From contig CM044966.1 in assembly GCA_024516035.1 (NCBI GenBank), positions 23,123,983 through 23,187,982 on the forward strand: 64,000 nucleotides of DNA, in the 5' to 3' direction. The first letter of the stretch is position 1. Every line of letters begins with the position of its first letter. Below the pieces are notes generated by a model, which was given only the letters and a program-made list of their open reading frames with translations, was not told where the DNA came from and made no database searches. Positions 11,449 through 23,086 of the stretch are shown here, piece by piece. The position numbers and the translations under genes were made by a program. Source of the DNA: Bactericera cockerelli. Taxonomy: Eukaryota; Arthropoda; Insecta; Hemiptera; Triozidae.

Positions 11449-11562
11449 TTAACACTTAGACGACCGGCATGGTTTTTCGTGAATTCTCTTGTGGGACCGG
11501 CGATAATACGGCTATCCGACCCCGTGTACCACCGGTGGTACACCCGGTCGTCTACGTGTTAA
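11449..11562. mobile_element. Small piggyBac-like MITE
   Basis: Flanked by TTAA on both sides (11449-11452 and 11559-11562). The inner ends CACTTAGACGACCGG and CCGGTCGTCTACGTG are inverted repeats with one change. TTAA targets are typical of piggyBac. The 114-bp element has no ORF of its own. Confidence 0.65.
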
Positions 11563-11684
11563 ATATTCTTCATGGGCAAACCAGTCTGTTTTTTTTTAAG
11601 AACTTGTATTTTATACTTGCAATGAAATTTATTCATACATCATTACTGGTATTAGTCATTTCAATGAAATTCTAGTTATAATAT

Positions 11685-11887
11685 CAATAATCCCATGTCT
11701 AAAGCAAAGCTTGTGCCAGGATGCTAATTCTTGAAGACCTTGAAAAAAAAAAAACCAAAAAAAATTGCAATACCTATTTATAATACCACTAATATCATGT
11801 CTCTGGCAAGCCTTGTGCCAGGATGCAAATCCTTGAAGACCTTGATTTAAATAAAAAAAAAAAACCAAAAAAAATTGCAATACCTAC
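11685..11887. repeat. Tandem duplication of about 105 bp before tafazzin exon A
   Basis: Two copies share CTTGTGCCAGGATGC.AAT, CTTGAAGACCTTGA and AAAAACCAAAAAAAATTGCA. The array stops about 50 bp upstream of the exon A acceptor. Confidence 0.75.
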
Positions 11888-11935
11888 ATAGGCATTTATT
11901 GTGTTTTTACCAAGTTTCCTTGCTTCCTCCCACAG

Positions 11936-12127
11936 TTCTTCCAGTTGGTTTGTCAGCCAATGATTCTGACAGCATCGCGTTGCACATTGCTTCCTCGACT
12001 CAGCTACCACATAACTTCCACAATGGTGCGCAAGACTGCTGCTTGCTCAGATAACAACCACTACAGGGACTATGGTACGGGGATGAAATCTCCCCTGAAA
12101 AATGGAGACTGCAAGCCAACAAACATG
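11936..12127 (+). CDS. Taz: Tafazzin exon A (5' UTR plus N-terminus)
   Basis: The acceptor TTCCTCCCACAG ends at 11935. The likely ATG is at 12023 and gives [20 protein letters not shown], followed by 15 more residues. The donor AACATG|GTAAGT ends in phase 0, matching exon B. This hydrophilic N-terminus is not conserved with human tafazzin, so the exon is assigned by phase and position. Confidence 0.6.
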
Positions 12128-15100
12128 GTAAGTAGCACAGATTAAGGGCGAAATTAATATACAAATTCTACTTCACAAGTCACAATTTGTTTGAATGCCT
12201 TTTAAATCTAGAATGATGGCCTTTTAAATCTAGATGGCCTTTTCGTATCTACAACACACATCCAGACAGGTTGGCGCAGCAGCTGAAATCGCATGCAGAA
12301 AGAAACATAATAAATACAGTGAAATATCATCAGACTTCATATTCTTAGGGCTTGCCTTAGAAACATAAATGGCCCCTTCTGCAAAGAAATGAAGGAGTTT
12401 GTTGACCATCTTGGCAACAAACTGATTGAAACAGCTGGAGATAGCAGGGCTAAAGATTATTTATACCAAAGAATTTTGATGGCTGTACAGAGGGGCAACG
12501 CTGCATGTGTGGAAGGAACCATGCCCCCCGTTGATGCATTCAACGAAATATTTATTTTATAAAAACATGTAGAGAACAGCGTGCGTTAAGACTCTCAGTA
12601 GAAAATCTAAAAATAAAAATAAAATCACTGTAAATACCTAGCACTTAAAAAAAGTTTAAACATAACCTCTATGTTATAAACCTTGTAGTAAAATACATCT
12701 ATAAAAAATTGTTAAGAAAAACATAACCTCACAATAAAGTTATTTTATTTTCCCCTTCTCTATTTCTGACAGGTCATTCATAATTATATGTCAAGACCAT
12801 TTGTCAAAAAAATTAAAAAGATGACCCTGGTGCAAATACCAGAGACAGACTGGGAACCACCAGGCCATTTTCAAAGAACTGCTTTACCACAATAATAATA
12901 ATTCCGTGTCCGTGAGATAGGTATTGATACCTAAATCACGGTGGTGAGAGGATTATATGGACGCCCGAATCCAATGTCTAGGCTCCTTTCATGTCCATTG
13001 ATTCTGTTTGGTTTTAACGTCCTGACAGGACGGGGATTTTACCCTCCATTCGCTGGGAATCGTACCAGCTACCCACATTAACCTCACCCAGCCTGGGTGG
13101 GGCCGGAATTGCCAGCCTCACATGTTCGGAGGGAACAGAATTTTCTGTGCGAAAAGTCTGCTCAAACCGGGAATCGAACTCAGGATCTCTGGACTACGGG
13201 CAGTAGTTACAACCGTTACGCCACGGAGGCTGGCACCACAATAATGATCACTGGCTGAGAAGAAGAAGAAGAAGAAAAAAAAAAACAAAATTAAAACAGA
13301 GAGAGTGAGAAACGCCGTGGTTAATAAGGACCACCGAAACGATTAAAAAAAGAAAAACATTAATATGACCACAATAATGATCAGGTCATATTAATGTTTT
13401 TCTTTTTTTAATCGTTTCGGTGGTCCTTATTAACCACGGCGTTTCTCACTCTCTCTGTTTTAATTTTGTTTTTTTTTCTTCTCAGCCAGTAGGTCTTTGA
13501 TAAAAATGTTATAATATAAATATCTATAGCTACGTATTTACATTTGTATGGATAGCAACCTGGTGTGGATTACAATCAAGTAATGAAATAATGTGGGCAA
13601 ATGGTGTTACTATTTGTTTTGTAATGCTTTGCTACCTACTGAAAGTCATTTGTATATTAATCCTTATTAGGACAAAGTAATGTACAATATTTACTGTATA
13701 AAATTAAGAAAAAATAAATAAATAATAAAATAGAAGGCGGAGTTATTGTAATTAGGAGCCTAATTTTGAAAGTTAATATAAGCCAGACTGTCACTCAAGT
13801 CAGGATATAGTCACTTGTTTATTTTAAGAAAAAAAAGAAGGTAATTGTGCCCTGGAACTGCTTTCACATTACTTCAGGGCACTTTTCCTTTACACCCATG
13901 CCATTACGTAAACGGAAAAAATCGGTTAGAATTTTCCACTGCGGCCGGGATTCGAACCCGCAACCTCTGGGTCAGTAACCAATGCTCTTACTGAACCCAT
14001 ACCATTACGTAAACGGAAAATATCGGTAAGAATTTTCCACTGCGGCCGGGATTCGAACCCGCAACCTCCGGGTCAGTAACCAATGCTCTTAACCACTGAG
14101 CCACAGAGGTTGGCTCGATGGAAGGTATCTGTTTCATAATACAGCCCTTAGGGCGAAATTAATAGACAACATCGATAACTTAAGTCATTGCGTAGCGTCG
14201 GTTTTCCCTATCTTACACAGTACGCAATCGGGAGGTTCTCAAAGAAAAATTGATTGTTAGCGCCCCTTACAGCATGGATGAGTGTGTGTCCGCTTTTTCA
14301 ACTATTGTTTGAGGGAATACACACACACACACACACACACACACAACCACTCATACTAATATTCACTTTTTTCTCTCTATCTCATTCATGTCCATCTTCA
14401 TTTTCACCTCATTCCATCTTCCCTCTCTAATATACAATACATGAGTTTAAAATATAGTTATTTAGAATTATACTTAATTTATCAATATTAGTTTTAATCT
14501 ATCAATAAGGAAATTGTACACACCGAAAGGTAAAATAACAATAAAAAATTCATTTCAATTCAATCCGTGACTTAGCTCCACAGAGGTATTACAAAAACGT
14601 CTACTGATTTCGCCCTCAGTGTCTCTTACTATTTGCTTCTGTATTTCTCAGGACAATGATTGTACGAAAAGCACTCACAGGATAGACTGGATATTTACCG
14701 TACTGAAGGAGAAGGCTGACTCGCTTTGGTGGAACTGGGCTAGTACTTTGACTGTGGCAGCTGTCGGGATAGTAAGCCGATGGTTCCTGTGTAAGTGTAG
14801 TATATATAGTTGTATAGTAGAGGCAGAAGTATTTTTTTTATTATTCTTGTCAACGAGCATTGTTTAGCTGCCTAAACCATTTAATGTCCAAAAATTGGTA
14901 GCTATTCTATTTTATGAGAATTTTACATGTTTTGAGGATCTTTTATAAAACACTAGCGGGCTGCACCCGCTTCGCCAAGCCATCACACACCCACAACCCA
15001 TACATCACACACAACCACACCCACACACCACACACACATCATACACACACACACATACAAACACTCACATACAAACACTCACACATACACTCACACACAC

Positions 15101-15230
15101 CACCCATACATTACACACACACCACCCATACATCACACACACACCACCCATACATCACACACACCACACACACACAAACCACACACACAAACCACACACA
15201 TACACACACACAAACAAACACACACACAAA

Positions 15231-15283
<53 letters not shown>

Positions 15284-18200
15284 CCATCATAGCTGTGAAT
15301 TTCAAAATCCCGAGCCAAATCTATTAATAATGTAGCAAACTGGACTATATTTCAAGAACGGTTTGTCAGAATATGGCAACAAAGGGCTCAAATAAAAGCA
15401 TGTGATGTTCACAGACAGTTTTTACGATTAAAAATATAGGTCCTCGCGACAAATTTTAAGTTCCGCCTTAGAATCTGCTAAAAAACGTGAAAAGTCTGAA
15501 AAAAAGGTCGAAATTTCGAACATTCTGGCTTATATCTCGAGAACGGTACGTCAAAATGTGGCCTAAAATGAATTAAATGAAAGCTAGTTTTGTCTAATGT
15601 GTTAATAAATAATAAAAAATATAGGCCCTCGCGACAAATTTTAAGTTCCGCGCTGGAATCTGCTAAAAAACGTGAAAAGTCTGAAAAAAAGGTCGAAATT
15701 TCGAACATTCTGGCTTATATCTCCAGAACGGTACGTCAGAATGTGGCCTAAAATAAATTAAATGAAAGCTAATTTTGTCTAATGTGTTATTAAATAATAA
15801 AAAATATAGGTCCTCGCGACAGATTTTAAGTTCCAGGGCAAAGACTGTCTTAAAATCGGACCCTTCCTCAAGCCAGGTCTTGAGGAAGGTCATAACTCAA
15901 GGACGGTTTGGAATTTTGGACTTTTGAAAGTTTTCCTGGTGTCTTACGGCAATTTTACTTGGGGTTGTCTCTCATCAATATTTTGCTATCTCTTACCGTT
16001 TCGCCTAAACAATTCCTGCACACAAAGATACAAAGATTCAAAGATACAAAGCCCGTCCATATTTCTCATTTATATATAGAGATTTGTGCACTGGTAGTCA
16101 AGTGGTAAACGCGCTAGTCTGGTAATCCAGGTAGCGTAGGGATCCGTTGTTTCGAATCCCACCCAGTGCACGAATTTTGAGTTTGTGACCACATAATAAT
16201 AAGACTCTAAGGGTTAGGTGGTAGAAAATGCTTTGAGCATTAACCTCGCCTGGTGGTTACCTTCCACTAAAGAGTATTATTATTAGGAGGAGAAATAAGC
16301 AAGATTTAACTTTTCTTGGTAAACTTTTCATATAATTCTATCGATTCTCCTGAGCTCCTTGCAAAACTAAATCTTAGAGTCAACTGTAAAAATACACGCT
16401 CTCACCTTTTAAACTAAAATCAAACCGTTGTAATATAGGAGAATTTTCACCTATGCAAAGGCTACAAACTATAGGCAATAGAGCCAGCGATGTAGGAATT
16501 GATATTTTCAATATAACTCCTGTTGAAATAGATAGGTTTATTTTTAGTTAAGTGATAATTTAGTTTATAGTTTAAGTAGGTCCGCGTGTTATAAAAATGG
16601 ATTCGCATTCCGTAAATTTTTTTTTATGATTATGATTATTATTTTTATGCGCCTTTACAAAAGCCACAAAAACCATTAGAACATGACTATTTTCAGCCTG
16701 ACATGACCGCGCCACCTCACTGTTTGGTTTCTATTCTATTATATTTTATTCCATTCCAGACTGGTTCAACATTAACGACCTCAGTAGCTTGATCGATAAG
16801 GCGGCGGACTTGTAACCTGGAGGTTTATTTTATTTATTTTTTATTTATTTAATACATGACAAGTAAATGGTTCAAATATATATAACAATGACAGTTTACA
16901 TAATTCATAATATTTTTAATTTAACTTATGCTAGTTTCTTTTGGCTGTCGTCATCTCACACTAAGGGCCACACCTATGAAGTATGGTCCTTGTGTCGTGG
17001 GTGGGAGGTCGCTGGTTCAAGTCCCGGTTTCAGCGTAGATTTAGTAAAGCGAGTTTGAGTAGTTGTGATATCACGAAAAGCGACTAACACAAATATGATA
17101 ACATAGGGCGGAATTAATAGACGTTTTTGTAATACCTCTGTGGCGCTAAGTCACCGATTGCGTACTGTGTAAGATAGGGAAAACCGACACTTACCAACGA
17201 CTTAAGTTATTGATGTTGTCTAACAATTCCGCCCTTATTAAAGCGAGTTTGAGTAGTTGTGATATCACGAAAAGTGATTAACACAAATATGATAACTTAA
17301 TATTTTATTCCATTCCAGACTGGTTCAACAATGTGCACGTGCACAACGCACATATCCTGCAGGAAGCATTCGACTCCAGACCTGCTCACGTGCCCCTCAT
17401 CACAGTCTCCAACCATCATTCCTGCTTTGATGATCCCGGCCTGTGGGGTAAGAATAATAATATCGCCTTTTTTATACCGCCCCATTAAGACTGTTAAAGT
17501 CTCATTATTCCAGCAGTAAGCCCAAGACATATTATTATGTGGTAAAAATCCCAAATGGGATGATAACTTGTCATGTCCCGACTGGGTATCGAACCCGCGA
17601 CCTCTGGAATCTCTGGATTCACAGAGTACCGCCTTTACCACTGAGCTAAGAGTGAACTGTTGTTGTAGCCAGCTTGGCTACAGCTGGGGGCAGTGATGGT
17701 CTTCTGCTAACTGAAGAGGAAAAGTTTATTTATTTTTTATTTATTTATTTAGAAACTCTTTATTAGTAGATAGTAGAACATATATACAGACAAATAATGG
17801 CAAAAATTAAAATACAAAACTGACAACATTAATAAAAACAAGAGAAAAAAAATACATATATCCTAACTAAAGGGCGGGGTTATTGCCTATGGCAATCTCT
17901 TCCACCCAAACCTTGTTGGGTGGAAGACTTGTTCCAAAACATTTTCTTTCTTTTTTGACTTGTTCCAAAACACATTTTTCTTTGTAAGCCATTAAACCCT
18001 TGAGAATATGCACCCTGACTTATTAGGATGGCTAGACCATCCTTTGTTTATATTTCGAACCCGCGACCTCTGGAATCTCTGGATTCACACAGTGCCGCCT
18101 TTACCACTGAGCTACAACCCTTTAAAAGGATTGGGTGGAAGAGATTGCCACAGGCAATAACCCCGCCCTTTAGGTAGGACATTATTGTTATTTTCTTTTT

Positions 18201-18527
18201 ACTTATTTATTTTGTCATTTGTTTGTTTTTTGTTTCTTCTTAATTTTATACTGTTACCATTGTACTTTGTCCTCCTAATAAAGCTTTTTTTTTAAAAAAA
18301 AAAAGATAAAAATAAATAAATAATAATAATAAATAAAAAATAACAGTAACAATAATTGGAAAATCATAAGGGGTAGGTTAGGACATTAAGGGAACATAGT
18401 AGAAAATTTAGTACATTGATAAATATCTATGTAGAATAATATTCCTCTTATGGTGTTCAATATTCAGAAGGTACGTTTTTAAGCACCATTTTTGCCTCCA
18501 CGAAAACATTTTTCAAGAGGCGACCAG

Positions 18528-18564
<37 letters not shown>

Positions 18565-19814
18565 CCGGGACAGACTGGTGTATGTGAACATTGTTTTGTG
18601 CTCGTTGTCAGTGAGACTGGTGTATGTGTACATTGTTTTGTGCTCGTTGTCAGTGAGACTGGTGTATGTGTACATTTTTTTGTCCTCGTTGTCATTTTTC
18701 TGTGCTCGTTGTCAGTTTACATTTTTTTGTGCTCGTTGTCAGTGCTGCTGCAGAACCGGCAGCTCTGCAACCAGGCGCGCATGCGCTGGTCCATGGCGGC
18801 TGATGACATCTGCTTCACCCAGACCTCCCACTCCTACTTCTTCATGCTCGGGAAGTGTCTGCCTGTGGTGCGAGGGGCCGGGATCTTCCAGGTAAAATAA
18901 ATAAATTCACTTCACCACCCCTCGATTTTGATTTTTTCACAACATCTTCTGACATTTTAAAAAGCAAATTGTCCGTTCCGTCCACCTTGAACCAGTAATT
19001 TTTTTTTTATTTTATTTTTTTTACATTCTTTATATTTTTTACTGTACCAAGTTACTGGATTTTTTGTTTTCACCTACTATAGGTCAACATTTTTAAGTTT
19101 TACGCTTTTTTAGTTTTACGCTATAGATAGGTTAGGGACACTTGTAAAATGGGTATCTCCCGTCAATTCATAAATAATAATAATAAATAAACAAATAAAC
19201 CTTTATTTGGAACAGAAATATTATGTACATCAAAATTAATACATATATCAGAACAACGGGTTCCAATTCAGCTTATTTGCTGAGGTACTTTTTTTTACAT
19301 AAAATTAATGTATACTTTATTATATTTTTTTTTTAATTTACGGACTTCGTGTCCATTTATACAAAACGCGATTTTATATGTTGAAAAAAAACTTATGAAT
19401 ATATATTTATTTTACCTATTTATTTATCTTAATTGTTTATCTTAATATATAAATGTCAAAGTCACTGACTGACTGATCATCGCTGTTTCTCCGAACTGGT
19501 AAGTCCTAGAAAGCTGAAATTTGGTAGGTAGCTTTGTCTTATGGTCTAGATGTGCAATAAGACGGGATTTTTCGAAATTCCCACTACAAGACCTGCCATT
19601 GGCGAAAAAGAATTTTTTGCTTTGCGGGCCATGCCTCGGTGACAGCCCGCTAGTTGTTTATATATTTAATTTATTTGTTTTTTATTCGTATTATTAATTT
19701 CATAGAAAGCGGTGGACTTCGCTATCTCCCAGCTGAGGGCAGGCCGCTGGGTGCATATCTTCCCCGAAGGCAAAGTCAACATGGAGCAGACTTACCTCAG
19801 GTTCAAGTGGGGTG

Positions 19815-19845
<31 letters not shown>

Positions 19846-22800
19846 AACATCTACATCCATTTAGTTTATCCTTTCGGCTCAACATAAATGGACAATGACT
19901 GATGTTAGGGTAGGTCTGTTATAGTCAGTGGTCAGTATGGTTTATAGGTAATTGGAGTTGGGGTCTGTTATTTGGTTCTATATTATTGTAAAGTTCCATT
20001 GAACGGATTATTGGAGATTTATATAGATAGATTTCTTTTTTGTTGGGGAGTGAAAAGAAAATATTTGGATTTTGTCTTAGTCGAGTGTCTGGTTGTTTTA
20101 TTTTAAGTTGGTCCATTATATATGGACAGTGTATCTGCCCACTATCAATATTTACAAGTAATTTTATTTGTTGGTCTTGTCTTCTTTCAGATAATTTTTT
20201 GAGGCATGCATGTTCGGTCAGTAGGCTATAATCGATGTAGTTTGGGTAGAGAGGGTAAATTCCATTCAGCTTGAAAAATAGGAATCTGAGGAAGTGACCC
20301 TGTATTTTTTCTACTTCTTTAGATCCTATTTTGGTAGATGGAGACCACAAAGTACATCCATACTCTAAATTCGACCTAACAAGGGATTGGTATAATAGTA
20401 TTATGGCATCTGGGTCTTTCATTGGTTTAGAGTATCTAAATATCATTCCTAGTTTTTTGTAGGCTTTTTGAGTGATTTCTTGACGGTGGATATCGAAGTT
20501 TAAATTACTTTGGAATATAATACCTAGGTCTTTGTATTTGTCTACGGATTTGATGGGTACATTATTTACTGTGTATATGTAGGGGAACAGTTGAGTTTTC
20601 TTATTTGTGTAGATCATACTGAGACATTTATCGGGGTGAAATTTTAGACCTATGATTGACAACCAATTAGTGATTGAATCTATGTCTTTTTGTAAAGCTC
20701 TGCAGTCTTCTTGACTTTGAATTATTTTAAAGATTTTTAAATCATCTGCGTAGAGGAGGATTTGGGAATTTTTTACGTATTGTTGAACATCATTATATGT
20801 TAATATGAATAATAAACTGCTCAGCTTTGAGCCTTGGCCTACGCCAGATGTGGGGTAAATTGGCTCTGATTCATTCCCAAGATACCTAACCTTAATTTTT
20901 CTGTTTTGGAGGTAGCTAGCAAAGAATTCAATTAATTTTTTGGACATTCCTATTCGATGTAGATTTGTTAGGATGGCGTCATGTGAGAGTTGGTCGAAAC
21001 ATTTAAAGATATCTGTGTATACGGTGTGTACTTCATGTTTGTCCGCGATAGCCCTAGCCGTGTAATCAGTGAATTCAATGAGGTTGGTTATCGTTGATTT
21101 CTTGTTGACAAAACCGTGTTGTTGGTGGGATATGTGGTTGAATATGAGGGGTGAGATTTTGGTATATATTACGCTTTCCATGATTTTGGCAATAGAGTTA
21201 AGGTTTGATATTGGACGGTGATTTGTAATATCTTGGCTGTTGGATTTTTTAGGTATCGGGGAAACGATGGATTCTTTTAAGGTAGTGGGGAATTTTCCTA
21301 GTTCAAGGGATGCATTGATTATTTTTGCTATAGGATTTCTTATGTGATCTATGAGTTCGTAAAAGATGATGGGGGGAATTCCATCTGGACCTGGAGGTTT
21401 ATTTTTCGGTAACTGAGCAATCTCATAACCTACGTCATTTTCGGTGATAGCTTCAATAAAGAATTCATCGTACCCGGGCAATCTTTCACATGGATTTGGG
21501 AGGTAGGAGGATTTTTGTTGGTTATAGGATTTACGGAAATGTTCAGCAAAACATAACACAATTCTTTCCGGGTCTGTGATTGGTGTGCCTTCATATATTA
21601 AAGTTTTTAATGGTGGATCTCTTTTTTTATCTTTGGTGAAGTTCCAAAAAGGCTTGGAGTTGCCCTTTTTTATCTCATGTGAGACTTTACCGACATATAC
21701 TTCGTAATCAGTCTTAATTTGTTTTTTGCACGATTTTCGAAGTTCACAATAATCTGATTCTTGTTTTCTCGATTTATATTTTATTTTTCTTAGCCTCTCT
21801 TTGCGTTTGTACATACATTGGCAGGTTTTACTCCACCATGAGGGAAATTTATTTTCTCGTGATTTGTTTTTATAAATAGGTATACTGAGCGAGAAAACTG
21901 TATTTAATTTTGTGTAGAGAAGGTTTAGCTTTTCATCGGGGTCTGATGCCTTGTCTAATTCATCCCAATCTATGTGGCTACATTCGGCTCTTAATTTATC
22001 AAAATTTGCGTTTTTAAAAAAGTATTGTGTTGATATGTTCTCATTGGTCAATTTCTTATAGAAATCATTTTCTTTTATGAGATTGATATTTATTATAAGT
22101 GGAGGGTGGTGATCATCAATGTTCACTAAGCCATGTGTTTTTTCAATGTCTAATTTTAAAATTTTTGTTCTTGTTATTTTATCCTTTTGAAGGTTACTTA
22201 AAAACAAATCAAGAGTTTTTCCATTTTCGTTTGCTATGGTGTTGTGGGAATCGAGATTGAAAAAGTTGATAATTTTTTTTAAGTGATACATACGATAAGA
22301 GCATGTCTCATTATTCAAATTTACTTCCGAGATATTGAAGTCACCTAAAATAATTAAATTATTTTCTATCACTTCTTCTAGGTCACATATTTTCTTGGAC
22401 AAGTTCTCTACTGTATCCGGTTTTACTGGGGGAGGTAGATAACACAGAGCTATGAAAGTCTGCTGTCCGTATAGGTCACATTTAACCCAAAGGGTCTCTG
22501 TGGTTTCACTACATTCATTCCATGGCTCTTTGGCTCAAGGGTGTTCAAGAGTAGTCACTGAGGCAGAGCGAGTTAGCGCGCTAGGCATTGCACACATGGT
22601 GACCTGGGTTCGATTCCCAGCGGGGGAGGATTTTTTCTGCTCCGTACTTGGATGTTCGGGGTCCACTCATACCTCGTGAGGAAAAATGAGTAGCTGCTTT
22701 AATGTGAAGCAGCGACCAGTGGCAGAATCTTGGGCAAAACAATAATACAAGATATTGTAAATTGAAGTGGTAAAGTCCTATGATTCTGCGCTACCCACTA

Positions 22801-23055
22801 AAATTGTGACATAATAACACAAAGAAAAAGCATTATTATTATATACAACTTATTATTATCATTAATTTATTATTATCTAGTCACTTTTTTATATTCCTAT
22901 GATTAATTTTTTTTTTTTTTTCCTCCTATTTTAATCTTGACATATTATGTATTTCGTTTGTGTTTGTGTCTGTAGAAGAAAGAAAAAAATCTTATGTTAT
23001 ATTTTGTTAATATTGGAAATTGGTTATGTACCGTAAAATATACAATACCTAACGG

Positions 23056-23086
<31 letters not shown>

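Noticed and set aside
11795..12010. Minus-strand ORF with [18 protein letters not shown]
   Set aside because: It looks protein-like, but it overlaps tafazzin exon A and a simple duplication. No family is recognised, so it is not annotated.
14914..15327. His/Thr-rich and Cys/Val-rich ORFs
   Set aside because: Products of the CA repeat. No family signal outside it.
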